From a bacterium (GTDB lineage Bacteria; Desulfobacterota; S145-22), in NCBI GenBank assembly GCA_026986155.1, contig JALSPC010000071.1, forward strand, positions 1-32,161: a stretch of DNA of 32,161 nt, written 5' to 3'. Position 1 is the first letter of the stretch. Each line of letters begins with the position of its first letter. The position numbers and the translations under genes were made by a program. Below the pieces are notes generated by a model. That model saw only the letters and a list, made by a program, of their open reading frames with translations. It did no database searches and had not been told where the DNA came from. Positions 7,541 to 15,044 of this stretch are shown here, one piece after another.

Positions 7541-8887
7541 ATGTTTACGCGTCTGATTTTGCCGGATATCGAGGAACTGATCGAGAAGAAAGACTGGAAC
7601 GCCCTGAAACAAGTCCTGAGCGGGATCGATGTCCACGACATCGCGGAGCTGCTTGGAACCCTCGATGAGAAGGAGGCGGTGATTGTTTTCCGCCTTGTCT
7701 CAAGGGAAAAACAGGCAGACGTTTTCGCGGAGCTGGATCCCTCGTTACAGGAATATCTTTTGAGACATATCGTCGGGCGGGATCTTCAGGCGCTTATAGA
7801 AGACCTGTCCCCGGACGACAGGACCGCCCTGTTCGAGGACCTGCCCGGCCAGATGACCCAGAAACTGCTTAACATCCTGTCGCCGGAGGAGCGAAAGGAA
7901 TCCCTGGAGCTTTTGGGGTATCCCGAGGAGAGCGTGGGCCGCCTCATGACACCCGATTACGTGGCGGTGCGGCCCGGATGGACCATCGAGAAGGCCATCG
8001 CCCATATCAAGGAAAAGGGGCGGGACGCGGAGACCATCAACATGATCTACGTGGTGGACGACCGCTGGAAACTGCTGGACGATATCCCTATCCGGCGTTT
8101 CCTCCTCGCGGCGCCGGAACGGAGGGTTTCGGATATCATGGACCGCAAGTTCGTGGCCATCGGCGTCCTCGAGGACCGGGAGGAGGCCTACCTGGTAATC
8201 AAGAAGTACAACCTCAACGTCCTGCCGGTGTTGGACGACGAGGGTATCCTACTGGGGATCGTGACGGTGGATGATATCCTGGACGTTCTGGAAGAAGAAA
8301 TCACGGAGGATTTCCAGAAATCATCGGCCATCGTTCCCATCGAGGAAAGCTACTACGCGGTCGGCATCTCGACCCTCTACAAGAAGCGCGTGGGGTGGCT
8401 CATGCTCCTTCTGGTGACCGATTTCCTTTCCTCGAGCATCATAGCCCACTTTGAGAACGCCCTGAAGGCGGTCATCGCCCTGGCGTTCTTCATCCCCGTT
8501 CTCATCGACAGCGGGGGAAACATCGCCGCCCAGTCTTCCACCCTCATCATCCGGGCCCTTGCCATGGGGGAGGTCACGGTCAAGAAGTGGTTTTCCGTGG
8601 TCAGAAAGGAACTGGTCATCGGCCTGATGCTGGGGTTGACACTGGGGCTGATGCTCTATGTGCGCGGGTTTTTCTGGCGCGGCGGGCCCACGGTGGGGAT
8701 GGTCGTGGGACTGGCCATGGTGGTCATCACCCTCTGGTCGAACCTGCTGGGAAGCCTGCTCCCCATGCTCCTGACGAAGTTCAACCTGGACCCCGCCGTC
8801 ATCAGCAGCCCGTTGCTGACGACGGTCGTGGATTCAACGGGGTTGCTCATATACTTTTCATTGGCGCGGGTCGTGTTTCGTTTTTGA
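7541..8887 (+). CDS. mgtE: MgtE-family magnesium transporter/channel
   Basis: 448 aa. The N domain (about 1-125) is the superhelical MgtE N region (DIAELLGTLDEKEAVIVFRL; ALFEDLPGQMTQKLLNILSP). Two CBS domains follow (about 130-250), beginning GRLMTPDYVAVRPGWT and ending VTVDDILDVLEEEITEDF, which continues into the plug helix. The C-terminal channel has five membrane segments with PVLIDSGGNIAAQSSTLIIR and ISSPLLTTVVDSTGLLIYFS, containing the conserved pore Asp. MgtE is an inner-membrane Mg2+ channel closed by Mg2+ bound to its cytosolic domains. A GGAGAG ribosome site precedes ATG 7541. Its own promoter sits at 7445. Confidence 0.95.
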   Translation: MFTRLILPDIEELIEKKDWNALKQVLSGIDVHDIAELLGTLDEKEAVIVFRLVSREKQADVFAELDPSLQEYLLRHIVGRDLQALIEDLSPDDRTALFEDLPGQMTQKLLNILSPEERKESLELLGYPEESVGRLMTPDYVAVRPGWTIEKAIAHIKEKGRDAETINMIYVVDDRWKLLDDIPIRRFLLAAPERRVSDIMDRKFVAIGVLEDREEAYLVIKKYNLNVLPVLDDEGILLGIVTVDDILDVLEEEITEDFQKSSAIVPIEESYYAVGISTLYKKRVGWLMLLLVTDFLSSSIIAHFENALKAVIALAFFIPVLIDSGGNIAAQSSTLIIRALAMGEVTVKKWFSVVRKELVIGLMLGLTLGLMLYVRGFFWRGGPTVGMVVGLAMVVITLWSNLLGSLLPMLLTKFNLDPAVISSPLLTTVVDSTGLLIYFSLARVVFRF

Positions 8888-8945
8888 AGCTCGTGGCCCA
8901 GGACGTTCAAAACTGGATATTACCTTTGTAAAGTGAAAAAACCCC

Positions 8946-10001
8946 ATGGCCGGTAGACTGATGGAAGGAATCGCGAAGGAGTGGCTCCTGGTTGGAAGCC
9001 TGGCCGGGCTGTTCCTGACATCCCTGCTTCAGCGGCGTTTTCCGACCTACACGGCCACCGATTTCCACGTGGTTTACATCCTCTTTGTGTTTCTCGTCAT
9101 CATCCGAGGGCTGGAGGAGAGCCGTGTCCTGAAGCGGATCGCGGCGAGGCTGGAAGGGGGGAGGGGAGTGGCCGTGAAAATGGTCTTCCTGACGGCGGTC
9201 CTTTCCATGTTCGTGACGAACGATGTCGCCCTGCTGACCGTGGTTCCCCTTACCCTGGCCCTGAACGTGGAAAGGAAACACATCCTGGTCATTCTCGAGA
9301 CCCTGGCCGCTAACGCCGCCTCGGCCCTGACACCCTTCGGGAATCCCCAGAACATCTTCATCTTCTACCATTACCACGTGCATCCCGTCGCGTTCGTTAG
9401 GGCGATTCTCCCTTTTTCCCTCCTCTTCGTTGGGATCATCCTCCTCTTTGCCGCGAGGGAGCGCGGCGAAACGGCGCGTGAGTACCCGCCCGCGCGGGTG
9501 AAGGTGGCGCCGAAGGGATGGATCTACGTCGCCCTTTTCGTGGTGTTTATCGTGGCGGTCCTGAAGTTCGCCCCCCTCGCCCTGGGGATCGTTCCGCTTG
9601 CCTACGCCCTCGTGGCGGACCGCCGCAGCCTAAGGATCGATTATCCCCTGCTCATCACCTTCCTGGCCTTCTTCGGGCTCACCGACAACCTCGTTCATCT
9701 CTTCCACTTCGACCTGCACACGCAGATTCGAACTTTTCTCTACGCCGCCCTGGGCAGCCAGGTCATCAGCAACGTTCCAAGCGCCCTCCTCTTTGCCGAC
9801 TTCACGCGGCACTGGCGCGCCCTGCTCTGGGGCGTGAGCGTGGGCGGCTTCGGAAACCTCGTCGGCTCACTGGCCAGCCTCATCGCCTATCGGCTCTACA
9901 AGGCGAAGACGGGTGAGACGCGGTCCTTTTTGGTCGCCTTGCACCTTTACGGGTATGCCGCGTTCTTCGCGGGCTGCCTCTTCTATTTCATCCTGAGATG
10001 A
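8946..10001 (+). CDS. SLC13/ArsB-like anion permease (CitMHS/ion transporter superfamily)
   Basis: 351 aa with about ten hydrophobic segments. The first half has MFVTNDVALLTVVPLTLAL, and the half ends with LTPFGNPQNIFIFYHY, a re-entrant-loop signature of the ion transporter superfamily. A related repeat in the second half contains SNVPSALLFADFT. Homologues move citrate, dicarboxylates, arsenite or sulfate; the substrate is not determinable here. It is shorter than ArsB (about 430 aa) or typical SLC13 proteins. It follows mgtE by 58 bp with no clear terminator and may be co-transcribed. The ribosome site before ATG 8946 is poor; ATG 8961 is an alternative. Confidence 0.75.
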   Translation: MAGRLMEGIAKEWLLVGSLAGLFLTSLLQRRFPTYTATDFHVVYILFVFLVIIRGLEESRVLKRIAARLEGGRGVAVKMVFLTAVLSMFVTNDVALLTVVPLTLALNVERKHILVILETLAANAASALTPFGNPQNIFIFYHYHVHPVAFVRAILPFSLLFVGIILLFAARERGETAREYPPARVKVAPKGWIYVALFVVFIVAVLKFAPLALGIVPLAYALVADRRSLRIDYPLLITFLAFFGLTDNLVHLFHFDLHTQIRTFLYAALGSQVISNVPSALLFADFTRHWRALLWGVSVGGFGNLVGSLASLIAYRLYKAKTGETRSFLVALHLYGYAAFFAGCLFYFILR

Positions 10002-10054
10002 GACGTGGCCGGGGAAACTTTTCATTAGATCAGACGTAAAAAGCCTCATATTCA

Positions 10055-10084
10055 TTGACAGGAACGCATGCCGGGGCGTATGAT
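10055..10084 (+). promoter_or_regulatory. Strong candidate sigma70 promoter of the RdhA-like gene
   Basis: Consensus TTGACA (10055-10060), 18-bp spacer, and near-consensus TATGAT (10079-10084), 38 bp upstream of the chosen ATG at 10122. Because the ORF-track start (10068) lies inside this promoter, it argues for the downstream start. Confidence 0.7.
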
Positions 10085-10121
10085 TTTGTCGCGGCACGAG
10101 AACAGTCAGGGAGGTAGTGGT

Positions 10122-11312
10122 ATGGCCAAACGAAAGGCCCGCGTTCTTGAGAAGGGGGCGGAGGAGATCTACGAAGGGGATCGCCTGAAGCGGTTTTCGG
10201 AAAGAAACATCGCGTTCAAGAAGGTCTCGGAGGATCTGGGACAGCCCTGGTTCGAGGTCTGGTTGAAAAACATGCTGGGACAGTACAAACGCGCTCAAAT
10301 CGGCGACAAGGTTCACGTGAAAGATGTTAGGGAGGCGCGCGCCCACATCGCCCTCTGGGTGGGGGCCACCACCTGGAACCGCCTAACCATGCCCTACGGC
10401 GAGGGACACGAAAACGAGGGATTCCTGACTTGGAACCCCATCAACGTGCCGCCGCCGTTCCGGGGAGACCCCGAACCTGACCCCGACCCGGCAGACCTGA
10501 CGAAAAAGATCAAGCAGATTGCCCGATTGCTTGGGGCCAGCCGGGTGGGAATCGCCCAACTCAACCGGAAGTGGGTTTATGAAGAGACCTGTCGGAATAT
10601 CTACGCGCCGGACACGCCCGTGACTAAGAAGATTGTTTTCCGGGAAGTCCCGGCGCCGGAGGAAACGGAGACCGAGCTGGTGATTCCCGAGGATGTCCGG
10701 TATGCCGTGGTGTCCATCTTCGACGTGAACCGGACCCTGGCCTCGATCGGCTCGTCGTCCATCGACACGAGCGTGGCAACGAATATCGGGTATTCCCGGA
10801 TGGGTTTGACGGATGTCGCCCTGGCCGAGGCGATCCGCGCCTTCGGTTACACGGCCATCCCCTGCAAGAACGGCACGGGGTTGAGTATCCCCCTGGCGAT
10901 CGACGCGGGCCTGGGCCAGTTGGGGCGAAACGGCCTGTTGATCACGCCGGAGTTCGGCGCCTGCGTCCGCATCAGCAAGGTCCTGACGAACATGCCCCTC
11001 GTGCCGGACAAGCCCATCGACTTCGGTGTCACGGAGTTCTGCGAGAACTGCATGCGTTGTGCCAAGACCTGCGAGGTGGAGGCCATCACCCTTGGGGAAC
11101 GAACAACCGAGCCGCCGGTGGAGACGGGAAACCCCGGGGCGCTCAAGTGGTATATCGATGGGAAAAAGTGCCTCAACTACTGGATCGATTCCGGGGCGTC
11201 GTGCACGGCCTGCCAGGCGGCCTGTCCCTTTACACAGAGCCGCTACGAGGTTTTGGACCCTCCCACCGTGTGGGAGATGGATGTGCCCGTTCCCTATGGA
11301 ATAGAAACTTGA
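10122..11312 (+). CDS. Reductive dehalogenase-like (RdhA) corrinoid/Fe-S protein, cytosolic and orphan
   Basis: 396 aa from ATG 10122, preceded by GGGAGG. Residues 125-155 match the RdhA core start (KQIARLLGASRVGIAQLNRK), and 245-285 have the family's AGLGQLGRNGLLITPEFGA. Cluster 1 is Cys307-x2-310-x2-313-x3-317; cluster 2 is Cys350-x10-361-x2-364-x3-368-Pro, the RdhA form with a long first gap. Known relatives use base-off cobalamin plus two [4Fe-4S] clusters for reductive cleavage. No twin-arginine signal is present and no small membrane anchor (RdhB) lies nearby, so a cytosolic non-respiratory role is likely. The more distant epoxyqueuosine reductase QueG is an alternative, but the N-terminal region is RdhA-like. 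Substrate is unknown. Confidence 0.85.
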   Translation: MAKRKARVLEKGAEEIYEGDRLKRFSERNIAFKKVSEDLGQPWFEVWLKNMLGQYKRAQIGDKVHVKDVREARAHIALWVGATTWNRLTMPYGEGHENEGFLTWNPINVPPPFRGDPEPDPDPADLTKKIKQIARLLGASRVGIAQLNRKWVYEETCRNIYAPDTPVTKKIVFREVPAPEETETELVIPEDVRYAVVSIFDVNRTLASIGSSSIDTSVATNIGYSRMGLTDVALAEAIRAFGYTAIPCKNGTGLSIPLAIDAGLGQLGRNGLLITPEFGACVRISKVLTNMPLVPDKPIDFGVTEFCENCMRCAKTCEVEAITLGERTTEPPVETGNPGALKWYIDGKKCLNYWIDSGASCTACQAACPFTQSRYEVLDPPTVWEMDVPVPYGIET

Positions 11313-11463
11313 CGGCTTCGTAAAAAGTCCAATTTCTGCGTCGCGCTGCATCCCTCGTCATTGCAGCGTACTTCAAGTACGCCTCATTCCTCACGAATTG
11401 CGCTCCTTGAACTTGAGGCTTTTTACTTTGCCTTGAAAACATGTTTTTTTACGAGACCATCAA
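11309..11463 (+). repeat. MITE-like palindromic intergenic element with 18-bp imperfect terminal inverted repeats
   Basis: The left end TTGACGGCTTCGTAAAAA (11309-11326) and the inverted right end (11446-11463, reading TTGATGGTCTCGTAAAAA) agree at 15 of 18 positions. The 155-bp interior contains a perfect palindrome, GCGTACTTCAAGTACGC (11366-11382), and a second inner GTAAAAAG / CTTTTTAC pair. No ORF of note lies inside. From memory, very similar palindromic units recur between genes in Desulfobacterota, so I treat it as a non-autonomous mobile or REP-like element. It begins inside the rdhA stop codon and may also end its transcript. Strand is arbitrary. Confidence 0.7.
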
Positions 11464-11475
11464 ACATAAGCCTCT

Positions 11476-11988
11476 TTACCTGGGCCTGGGTTTCACGGGC
11501 GGGCGTAGGCCGGGAGGCCTCGGCCGGATGGGTCTCGGGGAGTTGATTCCCGGGATCCAGGTATCGTTGTCGATACCCGTGGACCGCCTTTCGCCCGTTT
11601 CCCAGTGTCCCTCGGTCCAGTGCCCGTTTTTTTCCCAGTGGCCGGAGATCCAAACCTGCGTCTCATCCTCTGATCTCATGGCCCTCCAGCGTCCCATGAC
11701 CCATTTATTGTTGTCCCAGTCCCAGCGGGGGGAAACCCACTTCCTGCCGGGGGGAATGTTCTCGATTCTCGCCCAGTCGTTTCCCGTCCAGCGGTAAGGG
11801 CCTTCGTTGGGAGGCGCGGGAACCATTACCCACTTGCCCCCGGACCGGACCCAGGCCTTCCCGGCGGGAGGCGGGTAGGGATTTCCCTCGGACGCGGGTG
11901 CTGGAACGATTGAGAGGGCGAGGACGGAAAATGCCAGGATAAAAACCAGCCCAAATTTCAATGAAAAAAACCTGGCGGAACGTTTCAC
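11476..11988 (-). CDS. Secreted Trp/Gly/Pro-rich protein with YxW..GHW-type repeats
   Basis: 170 aa from GTG 11988 (ribosome site GGAAAGG). A signal peptide (FGLVFILAFSVLALSIVPAPASE) is followed by short repeats built around W-x-x-G-x-W: AWVRSGGKWVMVP, YRWTGNDWARI, WISGHWEKNGHW, TEGHWETG. The tail is very basic and Pro-rich (PRPIRPRPPGLRPPVKPRPR). It resembles the loosely defined YXWGXW-repeat secreted proteins of Proteobacteria, whose function is not established. It lies 12 bp after the PanE-like gene on the same strand and is probably co-transcribed, though the two share no obvious function. Confidence 0.7.
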   Translation of the reverse strand: MKRSARFFSLKFGLVFILAFSVLALSIVPAPASEGNPYPPPAGKAWVRSGGKWVMVPAPPNEGPYRWTGNDWARIENIPPGRKWVSPRWDWDNNKWVMGRWRAMRSEDETQVWISGHWEKNGHWTEGHWETGERRSTGIDNDTWIPGINSPRPIRPRPPGLRPPVKPRPR

Positions 11989-12000
11989 TGCCTTTCCTTT

Positions 12001-12942
12001 TTACGATTGGGGAGGTTTTAACGCGTTTAGTCTCTCGTAGATTTCCCTCGTTGTCTCGCAGGAAAGGCCGTGTTCTTCGCACAGGCGGAGGATCGCGCCT
12101 CCGAAGATCTCCCGTTCGTCCCTTTTCTGGGGATCCATGAAATCTTTCTGGAATGACGTGCGGGTCTCCGGCGGAAATCCCTTGGCCCTTTCCAGAAGAT
12201 CGGCCGCTGTTGATTCCGGCGGGCTGATGCCCATTTCGCGGGTCAGCCGGACAATCTCGTTCATAATGGCCTGGACGAGACGGCGCAGATTTCCCGAGGC
12301 AAGCACCTCCCCGATCGTCTTATCAAAACAGGCGCTCACGAGGCTGAAAGGCGCGATGAAGATGTATTTCTCCCATATCCGGGGGTAGGGATCTTCCACC
12401 CACTCGTGGTTGATGCGGGCGTTTTCAAAAATCTGGAGAATCTCGTCCTGGGATGTCCCGGGACGTGCGGGATCGTTGCCGAAGATGATCTTGCAAGGCC
12501 CGCCTGTCTGGGCAACGACCCCCGGGGCCTCGATGTGGGAGCTGATATAAGTGCAGCCGGGGAGAACCACCGCGCCAGGGATGACGTTTCGCACGCGCCG
12601 GTCGATGTCAATCCCGTTGAGAAGGGAGAGGATGACTGTCTTCTTCGTTACCCTTTCCTTCAGGGAGGCCAGCGTTTCCTCCAGGTCGAACCCCTTGACG
12701 GTGACAAGGCAGAAGTCGAGCGCCGGGAATTGCCTCATGTCATCTGACGCGAGGGAAGGGCGGCAGGTCAAGACGCCCTCGCTGACCGTTTTCACAGTCA
12801 AACCCTTCTCGCGAATGGCATCGAGATGCGCCCCCCGCGCCAGGAAGAAGATTTCCTGGTCCGGTCCCGCCGCCTTGCAGAGCTTCGCCCCGAAATACCC
12901 TCCGATGCCGCCCGTGCCGATAATGCCGATAGTTTTGATCAT
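12001..12942 (-). CDS. Ketopantoate reductase (ApbA/PanE)-family NAD(P)-dependent reductase
   Basis: 313 aa. The N-terminal Rossmann fold begins MIKTIGIIGTGGIGGYFGAK; the conserved Lys is in CLVTVKGFD and Asn in LLNGID. The C-terminal helical domain starts near IWEKYIFIAPFSLVSACFDK. In true ketopantoate reductases this helix carries conserved Asn residues after the Lys; here they are replaced (EKYIFIAPFSLVSA). It may therefore act on another 2-oxo or beta-keto acid rather than in pantothenate synthesis, so no panE symbol is given. It has its own promoter (12975-13003) and leads the Trp-rich gene. A decayed second copy lies at 17460-17725. Confidence 0.85.
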   Translation of the reverse strand: MIKTIGIIGTGGIGGYFGAKLCKAAGPDQEIFFLARGAHLDAIREKGLTVKTVSEGVLTCRPSLASDDMRQFPALDFCLVTVKGFDLEETLASLKERVTKKTVILSLLNGIDIDRRVRNVIPGAVVLPGCTYISSHIEAPGVVAQTGGPCKIIFGNDPARPGTSQDEILQIFENARINHEWVEDPYPRIWEKYIFIAPFSLVSACFDKTIGEVLASGNLRRLVQAIMNEIVRLTREMGISPPESTAADLLERAKGFPPETRTSFQKDFMDPQKRDEREIFGGAILRLCEEHGLSCETTREIYERLNALKPPQS

Positions 12943-12974
12943 GTAAACCTTCCTTGTAAAAGTGTTCGGAAATG

Positions 12975-13003
12975 ATTATTTCGAGACAAGTGTGATTTGT
13001 CAA
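12975..13003 (-). promoter_or_regulatory. Candidate sigma70 promoter of the PanE-like/Trp-rich gene pair
   Basis: On the minus strand TTGACA (plus 12998-13003) is spaced 17 bp from AATAAT (plus 12975-12980), 32 bp before the ATG at 12942. A GGAAGG ribosome site lies just upstream of that ATG. Confidence 0.65.
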
Positions 13004-13046
13004 GTTGGGGAGATTTGAATTGGCAGTAAATTCACGGAGATAAATG

Positions 13047-14921
13047 TCACGGCGGCGGCAGCTTATAGTTGCCCACGATATTTTTCGTGGGCTCCAGGTA
13101 TTTCTCGCGGATCGTTCCCGTCCACATGGGATAGTCTCCCGCCTTTCGGGCCCGGTAGTTGAAATCTTTGGGCAGTTTCCATTTGCCGCGGGGAAAAATT
13201 CGATTCTCACATTTCGGGATATCACCGGGATTATCGTAGTAGTCCCATGGATTTTTCGGGCTCAGGGCGTGCACCTTCCATCCCCAATGCCAGCGCCTCA
13301 ACGGGACCCAAGCGTTGCCGTCCTTTGGCGCGCCCGGGCGGAACATCAGGTATGTCTGAAAGTCCATGTCCCAGTAGATGGAGGCCGCCGAGGGTGGAAA
13401 CGGTGCGTTGGGCGTGTCCTGCATCGCGAATGGACCCGGCGAACACTGCGGGCCGTTATAGGGATAGCTGGTATCCAGCACCCTCTTGTAGACGTTTTTC
13501 CACCATTGGAAGTTGCCGGGGCCGCCAATTTTCTGGTAAGTTCTCAGCTGCCAGTTGTTCGCCTTGACCAACTGCACGTATTCCAGGCAAAAGGGTTTGC
13601 CGTTCGGGGTTGACACGGTACTGGTGACTTTCATGGACGGGCTGTCGGGGACCAGTTCGCACTCCTTCTTCGTATTGTTCCCCACGCCCCAGTCACTTCC
13701 GGGCTCCTCTTTCGTGCTGACCTGGGGTATCAGCGGCTTGAATGTCGTTTTCCCGGTCAACCCCTTGCTTTTCACCACGTATTTTACCACGCCCGTGGGA
13801 GGCTTCTGCCACCAGTAGAATTCAATTTCTTGCTTGTCTTTTTCCGCCTTGATCTTCTTTGTCCCGTTTTCAGAGGCCTGCCAGTCCTTCAGGATCTTGC
13901 CCTTGATGATCCACTTCCCCTTCGGCGGATTTTGGGTTTCGCCGGGGATCACGGCCAGCGCGCGCAGCGTCAGTCTTTCCCCCGGCAGAATCTTCTGCCC
14001 CTTGTCGCTCGGGGTCGCGTCGGTTATGTCTTGCCACTCTCCATCCACGAGCCTGTAAATCAGGATATAGGGTTTTAATCTTTCGATTTTCCAGGAAAGG
14101 GTGTAGGTCACATCGCCGTTCGGAGACTCTTCAGGCGTAAAAGGCTTTCCGTGATTCAGGGCCTTGGGCAGCAGGTTGACATCCACCTCGTCCTTTGGCC
14201 CATATGCACCGCAGTTGGACTTGGCCGTCCATGTCTTCTTTCCGGCCATCTTGCCGTTTTTCCTGATCTCATCGATAATATTGACGTTGATTTCCAGCTT
14301 CCGGCTGGAAGGTTTATAGAAACATTGGTATCTTGACCGTTCCTTTCCCCGAATGACGACCTCTTGGACGGAAACCCCGAACATGAACTGGTCAACCAGG
14401 ACGCCTTTTGGAATCATGTTCATGAAAAGGGTGCCTGCAGGGGCATTATTTTTGAACACGCTGGCCATGTGGTTCATGATGAGGTCGGCGGGCACGGGGA
14501 ATATGACGCATGTCGTTGTTCCCGTGCCTTCGTATTTTTCCCGGACGGGATCGCAGCCTTCGGGGGGATTTTGCTCGATAATGGTTTCGCGGTAGGAATA
14601 GATGGCCTTCATGTTCTGGATTTTGTAACAAACCATCGCAGCTGGGAGGTCGTAGGCCATGCTGCTCATTTCCCTGTTCAGTTTTAACACGCCTGCCGCT
14701 CTAATCGTTAATGCTCCATTGTTCCTGACGTCGCCTTCCGAGACGTCCCACTTGATATCCAGGTTTACCGTGGCCTGCAGGAATTCCCTCACCTTTTCTT
14801 TTCTCTTTTTGTTTCTTCCCTCCGCGGTTCCAGTCATCAATACCCAGAGGCATGCCACGGATAGCAAGGTCAACACGGCTGCATTGCGCCTAAAAATTTT
14901 TAAGAATGCGGTTCCGGTCAT
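13047..14921 (-). CDS. Large secreted protein of unknown family
   Basis: 624 aa. An N-terminal hydrophobic segment (about 13-30, VLTLLSVACLWVLMTG) followed by AEG looks like a signal peptide, so export to the periplasm or beyond is likely. The body is rich in beta-prone and aromatic residues and has about a dozen scattered cysteines, compatible with disulfides. No catalytic motif or known domain was recognised. The middle (about 300-420) reads like immunoglobulin-type segments (GERLTLRALAVIPGETQNPP; GVVKYVVKSKGLTGKTTFKP). The C-terminus is Trp/Pro/Lys-rich. It is 123 bp downstream of the von Willebrand A protein gene on the same strand, so they may act together on the cell surface. The coding call is firm; the function is unknown. 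Confidence 0.75.
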   Translation of the reverse strand: MTGTAFLKIFRRNAAVLTLLSVACLWVLMTGTAEGRNKKRKEKVREFLQATVNLDIKWDVSEGDVRNNGALTIRAAGVLKLNREMSSMAYDLPAAMVCYKIQNMKAIYSYRETIIEQNPPEGCDPVREKYEGTGTTTCVIFPVPADLIMNHMASVFKNNAPAGTLFMNMIPKGVLVDQFMFGVSVQEVVIRGKERSRYQCFYKPSSRKLEINVNIIDEIRKNGKMAGKKTWTAKSNCGAYGPKDEVDVNLLPKALNHGKPFTPEESPNGDVTYTLSWKIERLKPYILIYRLVDGEWQDITDATPSDKGQKILPGERLTLRALAVIPGETQNPPKGKWIIKGKILKDWQASENGTKKIKAEKDKQEIEFYWWQKPPTGVVKYVVKSKGLTGKTTFKPLIPQVSTKEEPGSDWGVGNNTKKECELVPDSPSMKVTSTVSTPNGKPFCLEYVQLVKANNWQLRTYQKIGGPGNFQWWKNVYKRVLDTSYPYNGPQCSPGPFAMQDTPNAPFPPSAASIYWDMDFQTYLMFRPGAPKDGNAWVPLRRWHWGWKVHALSPKNPWDYYDNPGDIPKCENRIFPRGKWKLPKDFNYRARKAGDYPMWTGTIREKYLEPTKNIVGNYKLPPP

Positions 14922-15044
14922 CTGTTAATCCATCCTTTTGCTTGGGTCCATGGACTTCCGTTAAGGTTTCTCAATCATCGTCGTTCAACGGCGGCACCCG
15001 AAAGGTGTTTTGCCATAATCCTTCAACCCCGGCGATTTTACCTA

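Noticed and set aside
10036-11426. 13-bp inverted match GTAAAAAGCCTCA (10036-10048) and its complement (11414-11426) flanking the RdhA-like gene, possibly two mobile-element ends
   Set aside because: An exact 13-mer inverted match is expected several times by chance in a 32-kb window and no further similarity surrounds the left copy; only the 155-bp element is kept.
14945-14954. Palindrome GTCCATGGAC between the VWA and 624-aa genes as an operator
   Set aside because: A single 10-bp palindrome without associated promoter elements is too likely by chance.
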